Source of the DNA: Sporosarcina cascadiensis
GTDB lineage: Bacteria; Bacillota; Bacilli; Bacillales_A; Planococcaceae
Assembly: GCF_009650995.1 (NCBI RefSeq)
Contig: NZ_WHVV01000002.1
Coordinates: forward strand, 86,108-150,107
Direction of reading: 5' to 3'
DNA: 64,000 nucleotides
Below are positions 34,474 to 42,387 of the stretch, piece by piece. Numbering within the stretch: position 1 is the stretch's first letter; each line of letters starts with the position of its first letter. Below the pieces are notes generated by a model. The model was not told the DNA's origin and did no database searches. It saw only the letters and a program-made list of their open reading frames with translations. The translations under genes were made by a program, and so were the position numbers.

Positions 34474-35568
34474 ATGGTTGGCATATACGGTCATATTACT
34501 GAATACATGGGAACGGCTTATACAGGCAAAGGGGTCATGCATAAATATGAGGAGCTGCTGGAGGAATCACGGAAGACGATATTCCTTAAATGTCTGCCTA
34601 CACATTCGCTGTCGCAGGTGCTGAATGATCTGGCGGTGTACTTCGTGAAAAGGGGGCATCCTGTCGACCGCTTCATGAATCCCGGGCATACGGATAAAAC
34701 CGATGCGATTTACGTCAATGAACTGAAGCTGTTTATCTTGCAGGCTTCGCACCCGATTTCATTCGAACCGACGGATTTAGGGGGACGGCATAAGGTGTTT
34801 TGTTTCTACGATGTCTATCATCAGGAACATTTATACCAGCAGCATGAAGAAGTGGGCGATTTGCTGAAGCAGGAAAAGTACAGTTTCGGAAAATCTCTGG
34901 CCGCCCTGGAAAATGCCAAAGAAATTCATGACGAGTGGGAAGCGGTCAATATTCAGCGGATGGACTGGGATCGGCATACCGCTTTGACAGAACAATTGAA
35001 AGAGGGGATTTTTGGGACGATTGAATTGGCAAAAACCGCGGACATTTCCCACCGGATTATCGGTTCCCTGTCTGCCGGCAAAGCGCATGATTTCATTCCG
35101 TCTATCACGAAACGAATGCGCAGGCGGCTGCTGATTAAAGGATTAGCAGGAACCGGTAAGTCGACGATGATGCGCGCGCTCGGTGAAGAGGCGGCGAATC
35201 GGGGCATCGATGTACTGTACGGCTGGTGCGGACTTGATCCTTCCAGCATTGATCTCGTACTGTTCCCTGAGCTTTCCGTTTGTTTATTTGATTCGACGAA
35301 ACCGCATGCCTATGATCCGGAGAGCCCACGTGATGAGCTGGTGGATCTCGTGCCCTTCTGTGCAGAAGATCAGCAGGCGGAGAAATTGATTGAGGACATC
35401 AGCCGCCGCTATGCAGAAGCAATCGCAGATGCATCCGGCTATATGCAGACCGCCATGAAAGCCCAGAATGCTGCCCGCGTGCAAATGGACCGCTCGTTGA
35501 ATGTCGAAGTATTCGAAAAGAAACTGCAGACGCTGTACGCGCTGATCAAAGCGATGGACGGGAATTAA
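34474..35568 (+). CDS. PRK06851-type duplicated P-loop ATPase with degenerate first domain
   Basis: 364 residues made of two copies of one ATPase fold. In the second copy (about 205-364) Walker A is intact: LLIKGLAGTGKSTMMRALGE, followed by YGWCGLDPSSIDLVLFPELS. In the first copy (about 1-150) the equivalent strand reads IFLKCLPTHSLSQVLNDLAV, so the GxxGxGKS loop is lost. This is the layout of the PRK06851 family known from Firmicutes and other bacteria; its role is unknown. The ATG at 34474 lies right against its GAAAGG site, so the true start may differ, but residues from it fit the family. Confidence 0.7.
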   Translation: MVGIYGHITEYMGTAYTGKGVMHKYEELLEESRKTIFLKCLPTHSLSQVLNDLAVYFVKRGHPVDRFMNPGHTDKTDAIYVNELKLFILQASHPISFEPTDLGGRHKVFCFYDVYHQEHLYQQHEEVGDLLKQEKYSFGKSLAALENAKEIHDEWEAVNIQRMDWDRHTALTEQLKEGIFGTIELAKTADISHRIIGSLSAGKAHDFIPSITKRMRRRLLIKGLAGTGKSTMMRALGEEAANRGIDVLYGWCGLDPSSIDLVLFPELSVCLFDSTKPHAYDPESPRDELVDLVPFCAEDQQAEKLIEDISRRYAEAIADASGYMQTAMKAQNAARVQMDRSLNVEVFEKKLQTLYALIKAMDGN

Positions 35569-35579
35569 AGAATGGAAAC

Positions 35580-35747
35580 GCACCAATAATGCGCATCAGC
35601 GCACGAAAGAAGGCCGGAAGCGAGCCAAAGCTGCCCGGCAACGCACCATACGTCAGCGGCAGCGCACCAATCCGGCTTCCAACCGAGCCAAACCGCCCTT
35701 TCACCGAACCAAACCGGCTTCCAACCGCACCAATTACATCCGGCCAA
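35580..35747 (+). repeat. 21-bp periodic array, type II core (8 units, perfect period)
   Basis: Cores are exactly 21 bases apart: 35580 GCACCAA, 35601 GCACGAA, 35622 GAGCCAA, 35643 GCACCAT, 35664 GCACCAA, 35685 GAGCCAA, 35706 GAACCAA and 35727 GCACCAA. Two units share CCGGCTTCCAACC after the core; other tails are unique. It begins 12 bases after a stop codon and ends at a bidirectional terminator between convergent genes. Confidence 0.95.
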
Positions 35748-35748
35748 T

Positions 35749-35777
35749 AAAAAAACCGCAGACACTCTGCGGTTTTT
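35749..35777. terminator. Bidirectional terminator
   Basis: AAAAACCGCAG (35751-35761) pairs with CTGCGGTTTTT (35767-35777) around ACACT. It overlaps the bshB2 stop by two bases. Confidence 0.9.
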
Positions 35778-36444
35778 AGTCGAATTTATAAGTATAAGAT
35801 TCTTCATTGTGGAGCCAGCTCAGTGCTTCCGGATCCTTCTCGGCCCAGCGCTTTTCCATATCGGGCAGCATCCAGACCGTCTGGGAAGCATGTGCCCGCA
35901 ATGCAGCAATTTTCTTATCCGCCACGTCGCTCACATCGAACGCAACATCCGGCTTGCCGATTATTTCCACCGTCTCATTCGCGAACGCCTTCACGTGCAA
36001 TACCGGACGTTTGTCTTCCGGAATTCTCCGTACCGCTTCGACCATTGCCGCACCTGTCGCATTATGGTCGGGATGCACAGCCAGCGTCGGATGGAAGGTG
36101 ATGACTAATGAAGGGTTTAATTCCTCAATCAGATCGGTCATCATCTGCACCAGCTTTTCCGGGTCTTCGAATTCAACCGTTTTATCGCGCAGCCCCATCA
36201 TCCGCAGATCGGTCAGTCCCATTGCGGCGCATGCATCCAACAGCTCCTGCTTTCGGATCTGCGGCAGTGTTTCGCGGTTGGCGAATGGCGGATTGCCTAA
36301 ATTCCGGCCCATTTCACCGAGAGTCAGGCAGGCGTACGTCACGGGAACTCCCATTTCGATATACTTAGCAATCGTTCCGGCAAGCCCGAAAGTTTCATCA
36401 TCGGGATGAGGGAAAACGACTAATACATGTCTTTCATTTTGCAT
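35776..36444 (-). CDS. bshB2: Bacillithiol biosynthesis deacetylase BshB2
   Basis: 222 residues of the PIG-L/LmbE deacetylase fold: the metal motif PHPDDE at 12-17 and HPDHNATG near 127 supply the zinc ligands. Size and sequence match YojG (BshB2), which deacetylates GlcNAc-malate to GlcN-malate in bacillithiol synthesis in the cytosol. It lies directly after yojF on the same strand, the same pairing as in B. subtilis. Ribosome binding site AAGGGAG before ATG. Confidence 0.9.
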   Translation of the reverse strand: MQNERHVLVVFPHPDDETFGLAGTIAKYIEMGVPVTYACLTLGEMGRNLGNPPFANRETLPQIRKQELLDACAAMGLTDLRMMGLRDKTVEFEDPEKLVQMMTDLIEELNPSLVITFHPTLAVHPDHNATGAAMVEAVRRIPEDKRPVLHVKAFANETVEIIGKPDVAFDVSDVADKKIAALRAHASQTVWMLPDMEKRWAEKDPEALSWLHNEESYTYKFD

Positions 36445-36462
36445 GATAAAAAATCTCCCTTC

Positions 36463-36813
36463 TTAATAAGCAAATGGCGTTTCGCTGATTTCAAACGCCA
36501 CTGCAAGCTTTCCGTCAGGCCCGAGACCTGCCATTAACAAGCGGTCGTGCTCGTCCAGCTCATAATGCGTGATACCCTGCGCATAAATCCAGCCGCTCGG
36601 CAGTTTCAGCCCGATACGGTGAGGGGAGTCGCCTGCTACTTTTCCGAGTTCATAGCGGATGACAATATTTCGAATGAACGCGCCGGCGTTGAAAAAGCCT
36701 TCCTGAAAGTGAGCGGCATATGATCCATTCGTCGTTTCCAAATGAATATATACATCTTTATTGGCAAAGGAGTCCAGTAACTCCTGTAAATGATTTACGT
36801 CAACAGTTTGCAT
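36463..36813 (-). CDS. yojF: YojF family protein (DUF1806)
   Basis: 116 residues, single small domain: VYIHLETTNGSYAAHF, then AFIRNIVIRYE, then a YAQGITHYELDEHDRLLMAG ending. This matches YojF, always found beside bshB2 and thought to be connected to bacillithiol metabolism, though its own activity is unknown. It is 18 bases upstream of bshB2 in the same operon. The leader contains a two-part hairpin at 36850-36891. Confidence 0.85.
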   Translation of the reverse strand: MQTVDVNHLQELLDSFANKDVYIHLETTNGSYAAHFQEGFFNAGAFIRNIVIRYELGKVAGDSPHRIGLKLPSGWIYAQGITHYELDEHDRLLMAGLGPDGKLAVAFEISETPFAY

Positions 36814-36849
36814 ACGTATCCTCCTATGTAGTGCGTTGATTCACGGACA

Positions 36850-36891
36850 GCAGACAAATGACTGCCGTGTGCAGTGCAATGATTTGTCTGC
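36850..36891 (-). promoter_or_regulatory. Structured leader hairpin upstream of yojF-bshB2
   Basis: GCAGACAAAT (36850-36859) pairs perfectly with ATTTGTCTGC (36882-36891); inside it ACTGC pairs with GCAGT. It lies 37 bases upstream of the yojF start and could be an operator dyad or an mRNA hairpin. Confidence 0.45.
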
Positions 36892-36947
36892 AATCCATAT
36901 AATCTCAGTATAACGAAAGCGCGCTTTGATTGCGATTAGACGGCTCA

Positions 36948-36970
36948 CAAAAAGCCGGGACAGACCCGGC
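36948..36970 (-). terminator. Terminator of pdxK
   Basis: GCCGGG/CCCGGC stem around ACAGA. On the minus strand it is followed by TTTTT. Confidence 0.8.
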
Positions 36971-36984
36971 AGCAGAGTGGCTCG

Positions 36985-37821
36985 TCAGACTTCGTGCAGC
37001 GTAATATGCGGCGTCTCGAACTGGTTTTTCGCGCCGTGCATGACAGGCCCGACATATTCATTGAGCTTCCAGCCGTGTGTGATGGCGGCCGTCACGAATT
37101 GCTTCGCTTCGATGACTGCGTCTTTAATCGTCATGCCGTTTGCCAAATTTGCTGTAATAGAGGCCGCAAACGTACAGCCGGCACCGTGATTATAATGTGT
37201 ATCTGCTTTATCAGCTTCCAATAAAGTAAAGCTTCTCCCGTCATAAAACAGGTCGACCGCTTTATCGTGTTCCAGCTGCTTGCCGCCTTTGATCACCACA
37301 TTGCGTGCGCCGAGCTGATGAATTTTCTCAGCAGCCTGTTTCATCTCTTCAATCGTCTTCGGCGTTTTCATTCGCGCCAATTGTCCCGCTTCGAATAAAT
37401 TTGGCGTGACAATTTCAGCTTTAGGCAGCAAGTATTCGATCATCGCGTCGGTATTTCCGGGATTCAGTACTTCATCTTCGCCTTTACAGACCATGACGGG
37501 ATCAATAACCACGTGATCCAGGCCCGATTCATCAATCGCCTGCCCGGCAGTGCGAATGATTTCTTCCGTGCTCAGCATTCCTGTTTTGATGGCATCGATT
37601 CCCGTCGACAGCGCCGTCTTCAGCTGTGCTTTTACGACATCAATAGGCAGTGAATAGACATTATGCGCCCAGTTATTATCAGGATCCATTGTCACAACTA
37701 CTGTCAGTGCAGTCATGCCGTATGTCCCGTGCTCCTGAAACGTTTTCAAATCCGCCTGAATTCCGGCGCCCCCTGAAGTATCAGAACCCGCAATCGTCAA
37801 AGTCTTCTTTAAACCCATCAT
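36985..37821 (-). CDS. pdxK: Pyridoxine kinase PdxK (ThiD-like)
   Basis: 278 residues of the ThiD/PdxK ribokinase-like fold: TIAGSDTSGGAGIQADLKTF at the N-terminus, VVIDPVMVCKGEDEVL, VTPNLFEAGQL, VIKGGKQLEHDKAVD, and HYNHGAGCTFAASIT with the catalytic GAGC turn. The sequence is closest in my reading to B. subtilis PdxK (YwdB), which phosphorylates pyridoxine/pyridoxal and HMP, rather than the ThiD of the thiamine operon. Position next to the ung-ywd cluster supports this. It is transcribed away from the DUF4230-ung operon. Confidence 0.82.
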   Translation of the reverse strand: MMGLKKTLTIAGSDTSGGAGIQADLKTFQEHGTYGMTALTVVVTMDPDNNWAHNVYSLPIDVVKAQLKTALSTGIDAIKTGMLSTEEIIRTAGQAIDESGLDHVVIDPVMVCKGEDEVLNPGNTDAMIEYLLPKAEIVTPNLFEAGQLARMKTPKTIEEMKQAAEKIHQLGARNVVIKGGKQLEHDKAVDLFYDGRSFTLLEADKADTHYNHGAGCTFAASITANLANGMTIKDAVIEAKQFVTAAITHGWKLNEYVGPVMHGAKNQFETPHITLHEV

Positions 37822-37953
37822 TAAACGTCCCCTTTATTTGCAGATTTTCTTGTATCTAATAGTAAACAACAATCCGCCTGAACACAATTATTTCGTATAT
37901 ACTATAGGTCTAGTATCTTCTATTAAGTTGCATTATTTGACACTGTGAGAAAA

Positions 37954-37980
37954 TGAAACTTATTACCTTGCAGAACGTAC
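37954..37980 (+). promoter_or_regulatory. ECF (SigW-like) promoter of the DUF4230 gene
   Basis: TGAAAC (37954-37959), exactly 16 bases, then CGTAC (37976-37980). This fits the SigW/ECF consensus TGAAAC-N16-CGTA. It is 61 bases upstream of the start codon. Confidence 0.55.
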
Positions 37981-38040
37981 AGATAGATAGAGATATATGA
38001 TGTATTTTATCGAATGATCCATATAGAAAGGTCGTGAATC

Positions 38041-38814
38041 ATGAGCAGGCATGATCCGTCTGAATCGCAAAAGCATGAAATCGGACGGGCGGAGGACGAG
38101 GCGTCTGTCACCGCCGAGGAAATGATCACTCCGGGACCAAAGGCGAAAAAGAAACGCAAGCGCAAAATGGGATTTTTGCGGCTGGGCTATACTTTATGGT
38201 CTTCCTGGAGAAAAACGTATATTCTCCTTATTCTGATGCTTGCAGCAGCCATCATTATTCTTCCTGTTGCCGGATTTTATCTCATTAAGATGGGCTCTAC
38301 TTTCACGGAACAAAAAGGCGCATTTGTCGAGCATGTCCAGGAGCTTCAGGAATTGACGACGGCTGAAGCGTATACCAAAGTTCTCGTCGAACGCACCGAC
38401 AACGAGTTATTCGGGCAGAGCATCGGCGTCAATCTGCCGGGCACGAAACGTAATCTCCTGGTCGTCATCCCGGGCTCCGTCAAAGCAGGGATTGACTTGA
38501 GCAATATTACGGAAAGTGATCTGACAATTGACGATACAGAAAAGACAGTCCACCTGAGTGTGCCGCCGGCGGAATTCCTTGGAGGTGCGGAAATTTACTT
38601 CGATCAAGTGGAAGTTTATTCGGTAGAAGGATTATTTCGCACGAAAGCGGATATAGAAGAAGGATACGAACTTGCCAATGAAGCAAAGAATTTAATTTTG
38701 GAAGAGGCGTCTGAACAAGACGTACTGCAAACGGCCGAGCGCAATGCGGAGAAGACATTGAAGGAAATGTTTTCATTTGCAGGTTATGAGCTGGAGGTCG
38801 AATTCAAGGAGTGA
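38041..38814 (+). CDS. DUF4230 domain-containing membrane protein
   Basis: 257 residues: a charged N-terminal tail with a KKKRKRK cluster, one membrane span (about 61-85, [20 protein letters not shown]), and an extracytoplasmic domain with the DUF4230 pattern ([20 protein letters not shown], then [15 protein letters not shown]). Function unknown. An ECF-type promoter precedes it, suggesting envelope-stress control. Its stop overlaps the ribosome binding region of ung, so the two are co-transcribed. Confidence 0.75.
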   Translation: MSRHDPSESQKHEIGRAEDEASVTAEEMITPGPKAKKKRKRKMGFLRLGYTLWSSWRKTYILLILMLAAAIIILPVAGFYLIKMGSTFTEQKGAFVEHVQELQELTTAEAYTKVLVERTDNELFGQSIGVNLPGTKRNLLVVIPGSVKAGIDLSNITESDLTIDDTEKTVHLSVPPAEFLGGAEIYFDQVEVYSVEGLFRTKADIEEGYELANEAKNLILEEASEQDVLQTAERNAEKTLKEMFSFAGYELEVEFKE

Positions 38815-38819
38815 TGCAT

Positions 38820-39512
38820 ATGAAGCCGGTGTTTCACAATGATTGGGATACTGTACTGAGTGACGAATTTGATAAGCCGTACTATCAGACACTGCGGAAG
38901 TTTTTGCAGTCGGAGTATGCAACACACGTAATTTATCCGCAAATGCAGGATATGTGGACTGCTTTCGAATTAACGCCGTATCATGAGGTGAAAGTGGTTA
39001 TTCTGGGGCAGGATCCTTATCATGGACCGGATCAGGCGCAGGGAATGAGTTTTTCCGTGAAGCCCGGCGTCAAGATTCCTCCAAGTCTGCGCAACATTTT
39101 TAAGGAACTCTCTTCGGATTTGGATGTTCCGATACCTGCGAGCGGCACGTTGACAGGCTGGGCCGAACAAGGTGTATTATTATTGAATACGGTCCTCACT
39201 GTGCGCGAAGGTTCAGCCGCTTCACACAGAGGGCAGGGCTGGGAACTCTTTACGGACGAAGTGATCCGGAAACTGTCTTTGCGCAGGGAGCCGATCGTCT
39301 TTATTCTTTGGGGCCGCCATGCCCAAGAGAAGACGGCTTTGATTAACCGGAGAAGGCATGCGATTATTGAATCAGTGCATCCGAGCCCGTTCAGCGCGGC
39401 CCGCGGTTTTTTCGGCAGCCGGCCTTTTTCTAAGACGAATGATTTTTTGCGCGGATGGGGCGAGGAACCGGTAGATTGGGCAAAAACGTCGGCAGAACAG
39501 CTGCGCGGCTAG
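38820..39512 (+). CDS. ung: Uracil-DNA glycosylase
   Basis: 230 residues, family 1 UDG. The catalytic motif [13 protein letters not shown] gives Asp65 and His68, and the C-terminal [11 protein letters not shown] motif supplies the catalytic His. It removes uracil from DNA to start base-excision repair. The start is set at ATG 38820, 8 bases after AAGGAG; earlier GTG (38811) and ATG (38814) overlap the site. It is followed by the small cysteine protein and ywdI genes, as in the B. subtilis ywdG region. Confidence 0.93.
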   Translation: MKPVFHNDWDTVLSDEFDKPYYQTLRKFLQSEYATHVIYPQMQDMWTAFELTPYHEVKVVILGQDPYHGPDQAQGMSFSVKPGVKIPPSLRNIFKELSSDLDVPIPASGTLTGWAEQGVLLLNTVLTVREGSAASHRGQGWELFTDEVIRKLSLRREPIVFILWGRHAQEKTALINRRRHAIIESVHPSPFSAARGFFGSRPFSKTNDFLRGWGEEPVDWAKTSAEQLRG

Positions 39513-39527
39513 AAAGGGAGTGGGACA

Positions 39528-39704
39528 ATGGCGGTCAACTGCTTCGAATGCATACATTTTTACACGACATGGGATCCCAAAAATCCCCGTGGCTGCAAGG
39601 CTTATGGATTTAAAACCAAAATGATGCCATCCATCGTGGTCAAGCGTTCATCCGGAATGGAATGCTTGAAGTTCGAATCAAAGAAGGGGACGGGAATACG
39701 ATGA
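39528..39704 (+). CDS. Small cysteine-rich protein (58 aa), probable zinc binder
   Basis: 58 codons from ATG 39528 to TGA 39702-39704, preceded by AAGGGAGTGGG. The product begins MAVNCFECIHFYTTWDPKNP and has Cys at about positions 5, 8, 23 and 45: a CxxC pair, then single Cys residues, likely one metal site. Its stop overlaps the ywdI start (ATGA), so it is a translated member of the ung-ywdI operon. I recall similar unnamed proteins beside ung in Bacillales. Confidence 0.7.
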   Translation: MAVNCFECIHFYTTWDPKNPRGCKAYGFKTKMMPSIVVKRSSGMECLKFESKKGTGIR

Positions 39705-39949
39705 TTTCATCCGATCAATTATTGAAGGAAATAGAGCGGCAAATCGCCTTGGCGAAACAAGCGCAGAGTGAACAGGTGAAAAGAGAAGCGGTATCTGCAG
39801 TGCGTGCGCTGTGCAATGTCATGCTGAGTGACTCACCTGCGGCAATTATGCCGTCAGCACCGCAGACTATCCAGCAGCCGGTCGCATCGCTGAATGAACA
39901 GCCGTTGCAGGAAGCGGATGCAAACGGCGAGTCACTGTTCGATTTTTAG
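39701..39949 (+). CDS. ywdI: YwdI family protein (DUF5327)
   Basis: 82 residues: helical SSDQLLKEIERQIALAKQAQ, then a helix with SAVRALCNVML, and a Pro/Gln-rich tail. It matches short B. subtilis YwdI by position (between ung and ywdK) and character; function unknown. The start is the ATG at 39701 overlapping the upstream stop. An in-frame upstream ATG at 39662 would lie inside the preceding gene without a site. Confidence 0.7.
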   Translation: MISSDQLLKEIERQIALAKQAQSEQVKREAVSAVRALCNVMLSDSPAAIMPSAPQTIQQPVASLNEQPLQEADANGESLFDF

Positions 39950-40040
39950 CATTGCCACAAACCGTTCGAAAAGTCTTTTATTCAGGTGACAGGAATATGG
40001 TAAACTAAAACCGTATGTACGTTAGAAAGAAGGAATATTC

Positions 40041-40421
40041 ATGCCGTTTTTTATTATAGCAGGAGCGATTAACGCAGCAATCGCAGTGGCGTTCGGTGCA
40101 TTTGGAGCACATGCGCTGAAGGATCGTCTGTCTGAGCATTATCTGGCCATCTGGGAAACAGCGGTTCAGTACCAAATGTTTCATGCGGTCGGTTTGATTA
40201 CTGTCGGTATATTAATGAGCAGTGCGTTGCTTGGTCCTTCCGCTGCATTGTCATGGTCAGGATACTTGCTGCTTGCAGGTGTTATTATTTTCTCCGGAAG
40301 TCTGTATGTGCTCAGCTTGTCGGGCATCGGAATACTGGGAGCCATTACACCAATCGGGGGCGTGGCGTTCATCGCGGGCTGGATTATGCTGATTGTGGCT
40401 GTTGTGAAGCATGGAAATTGA
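40041..40421 (+). CDS. ywdK: DUF423 family membrane protein YwdK
   Basis: 126 residues with four membrane spans. The signature GAFGAHALKDRLSEHYLAIW at about 19-38 and YQMFHAVGLI are hallmark DUF423 residues. Function is unknown; the family is widespread. Ribosome binding site GAAAGAAGG. It sits between ywdI and gerQ as in B. subtilis, with a strong terminator at its stop. Confidence 0.88.
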   Translation: MPFFIIAGAINAAIAVAFGAFGAHALKDRLSEHYLAIWETAVQYQMFHAVGLITVGILMSSALLGPSAALSWSGYLLLAGVIIFSGSLYVLSLSGIGILGAITPIGGVAFIAGWIMLIVAVVKHGN

Positions 40422-40452
40422 GACAAAGGTTTTGTAACCTTTGTCTTTTTTC
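40421..40452 (+). terminator. Terminator after ywdK
   Basis: AGACAAAGGTT (40421-40431) pairs perfectly with AACCTTTGTCT (40436-40446), followed by a T-run. Confidence 0.92.
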
Positions 40453-40480
40453 ATAACTTACTTTTGAAAGGAAGTGCATC

Positions 40481-41521
40481 ATGGGCTTGGTGTTTTCCAG
40501 TAAACGAAATACTTTCTTTACAGTACTGCTGCTGTTCGTACTCGTCAGCAACTTCCTCATTTACCGCCTGCCTGTCATTCCCGGCCCGGCGGAAGCGAAA
40601 GGAGTCGTGCTGGGTTCGATCATTGACCTGGCCATTGTAGCGCCGCTATTGATACTGGCGATCACGCGCCGCAAAGGCTTCACGTTCAAACGGCTCATTA
40701 CGTGGGTTGTGCTCGGGCTGTTCGCCTCGCGCTTCATCGTGCCCGCAGCTTACTTCCAGCCGTTTGCGTTCATTCCATATGCCGCATTAGGCATCGAACT
40801 GTTCATCATACTGGCAGAAGTATGGCTGATCATCTTGCTGATCAAACATTTGCCGTCGATCCTTCGCCAAATGAAATCCTCTGAAACGAGCAGGCTTTTT
40901 GTTTTTCCGGCCCTAGTGAAGGAAAAAGTCTCGGATCATCCAATCATCCGTATATTGGCCGCTGAGTTTCTGATGTTCTACTATGCGTTTGCAACTTGGA
41001 AACAGAAGCCGCCTGAGAAAGCTGAAAGTTTCACGATGCACCGCAATACGAGCTTTATCGCGTTTTATATGATGCTCATTCACGCGATTGCCATCGAAAC
41101 GATTGGTATTCATTGGTGGCTCCATGATAAGTCGATGATCTTATCGCTTGTGCTGTTATTGCTGAATATTTACTCAGTTCTATATTTCATGGCGGATATT
41201 CAAGTTGTGCGTCTCAATCCACTGCAAGTTAAGAGTGACCGTCTTCAAATTTCATTGGGACTGGGGAAACGAATGGAAATCCCGTTTGACGCGATTCAGC
41301 GAATTGACTGGGGAGACAGCGCCGCTTCCTGCAATCTGAAAAATAAAGAAGTGATCGATTTCATTGCGAGGGATTTTGAGGAGGCATTTCCGCAGGCTGT
41401 TATTCATTTCAACCGTCCGCTTCCGGCTGTGCTGTTCCTGGGACGCGAGAAGAGTTACCGTGCAGCTGCGATCCGTGTAGACGATCTGCCGCGTTTCCGA
41501 ACGGTGATGGACGCTTTATAA
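40481..41521 (+). CDS. Polytopic membrane protein of unknown function
   Basis: 346 residues with about seven hydrophobic spans (15-35, 45-60, 72-90, 95-120, 168-180, 203-225, 238-258) and a soluble C-terminal domain of about 85 residues (VRLNPLQVKSDRLQISLG onwards). Similar Bacillales proteins carry the label beta-carotene monooxygenase in databases, but I see no histidine-ligand set to support that, so the name should be avoided. Site AAAGGAAG. It is between the ywdK terminator and a gerQ-convergent terminator. Confidence 0.65.
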   Translation: MGLVFSSKRNTFFTVLLLFVLVSNFLIYRLPVIPGPAEAKGVVLGSIIDLAIVAPLLILAITRRKGFTFKRLITWVVLGLFASRFIVPAAYFQPFAFIPYAALGIELFIILAEVWLIILLIKHLPSILRQMKSSETSRLFVFPALVKEKVSDHPIIRILAAEFLMFYYAFATWKQKPPEKAESFTMHRNTSFIAFYMMLIHAIAIETIGIHWWLHDKSMILSLVLLLLNIYSVLYFMADIQVVRLNPLQVKSDRLQISLGLGKRMEIPFDAIQRIDWGDSAASCNLKNKEVIDFIARDFEEAFPQAVIHFNRPLPAVLFLGREKSYRAAAIRVDDLPRFRTVMDAL

Positions 41522-41527
41522 ACAATG

Positions 41528-41566
41528 AAACGGGCTTCCTGGGAAAACCTAGGAGCCCGTTTTTTA
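41528..41566 (+). terminator. Terminator between convergent genes
   Basis: AAACGGGCTTCCTGGG pairs with CCTAGGAGCCCGTTT around AAAA, then a T-run. Confidence 0.88.
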
Positions 41567-41570
41567 GCTA

Positions 41571-41915
41571 TTACGGCGTCTGATCGAAGTAATTTAATTC
41601 CTCATCAAACTCCGCATAATCGAAGTAGATCATCGGGAAGAGATAGCGCCGTCCCGTATTCGCTTCGCTGAGAATTACATGATCGCGCCCCGCGGCTTCG
41701 ACCATTCCCGCAACTTCTTTCGTGTTTTTGCCGGCCTCCACCGCATGCTCGAATGAAAAATGAAAAACTCCGGGCTTCCCTCTGTTCAGCCGTAAAATAT
41801 TCTCGATGTACGATTGCTCCCTGAATGGAGGCGTGTTGGGATTACCTCCCGGGACTGATACTTGCGGCGGTACCATTTGCTGCTGGCCGTAGCCTGGATA
41901 ATAATATTGAACCAT
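41571..41915 (-). CDS. gerQ: Spore coat protein GerQ
   Basis: 114 residues. The C-terminal domain (SYIENILRLNRGKPGVFHFS, then EAAGRDHVILSEANTGRRYL, then YFDYAEFDEELNYF) is clearly GerQ, the coat protein needed for localising CwlJ and cross-linked by transglutaminase in B. subtilis. The protein is much shorter than the 181-residue B. subtilis form: the low-complexity N-terminus is reduced to about 25 Gln/Pro/Tyr residues and lacks early lysines. It is single-gene, convergent with the preceding membrane protein gene, and direct evidence of a spore former. Confidence 0.88.
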   Translation of the reverse strand: MVQYYYPGYGQQQMVPPQVSVPGGNPNTPPFREQSYIENILRLNRGKPGVFHFSFEHAVEAGKNTKEVAGMVEAAGRDHVILSEANTGRRYLFPMIYFDYAEFDEELNYFDQTP

Positions 41916-42069
41916 TTCAACATCCTTTCATTAGATAAGTGTGCAGTCTTGTTCGGTCGGGGAATAGAAGCAATAGTACAGTTACTGCCAAAACAGCCAA
42001 AGCAAAACCCCCTTGCCCCTATTCTATGTATGGACAGGCAGTAGTATGACAGGTAGTTTTTTAAGGGGT

Positions 42070-42216
42070 ATGAGCGAATGCGGGAGGTTCATGATCATTC
42101 GGCGGCCCGCTATGATCAGCTGGACGGGCTGTATGATCACTCGCGAGTCGGGTATGAGCGCCTGCGGTGATGCCATGATCGCTTGCAGATAGTCTATGAT
42201 CACACGGCCGGATAAA
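42070..42216 (-). repeat. 21-bp periodic array, type I core (7 units), part of composite
   Basis: Written on the plus strand, cores start at 42070 ATGAGCG, 42091 ATGATCA, 42112 ATGATCA, 42133 ATGATCA, 42154 ATGAGCG, 42175 ATGATCG and 42196 ATGATCA, exactly 21 apart (reverse complements of CGCTCAT and TGATCAT). It is followed after 30 bases by a type II array. Confidence 0.93.
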
Positions 42217-42223
42217 ATCCCGA

Positions 42224-42380
42224 ATGGTGCGGCAGACGGGTCGATTGGTTCGCGGGGAGCCGGCTTTGGCGCGTTGCAATTGTATTTACGCGCGGTCGGA
42301 TGCATGTTTGGTTCGTTGCACGGCCTTTTTCGCGCGGTCAGCGAGGACTTTCGCGCGCCAGACGCGGCCCATCCGACGAA
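42224..42380 (-). repeat. 21-bp periodic array, type II core (7-8 units), part of composite
   Basis: Plus-strand cores (reverse complement of GCACCAA and variants) have G/C starts at 42226 GGTGCG, 42247 GGTTCG, 42268 GGCGCG, 42289 CGCGCG, 42310 GGTTCG, 42331 CGCGCG, 42352 CGCGCG and weak 42373, all 21 apart and mostly preceded by TT. It ends at the hemQ terminator. Confidence 0.88.
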
Positions 42381-42387
42381 TGAACGC

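Noticed and set aside
35580..35747. Repeat-spacer look of the 21-bp arrays as a CRISPR array
   Set aside because: The conserved part is only about 7 bp and not identical between units, the variable part is 14 bp, and no cas genes are present. CRISPR repeats are longer and near-identical.
40481..41521. Beta-carotene 15,15'-monooxygenase name used for similar proteins
   Set aside because: No conserved histidine ligand set or propeller-like repeats are visible; the sequence is mostly membrane spans.
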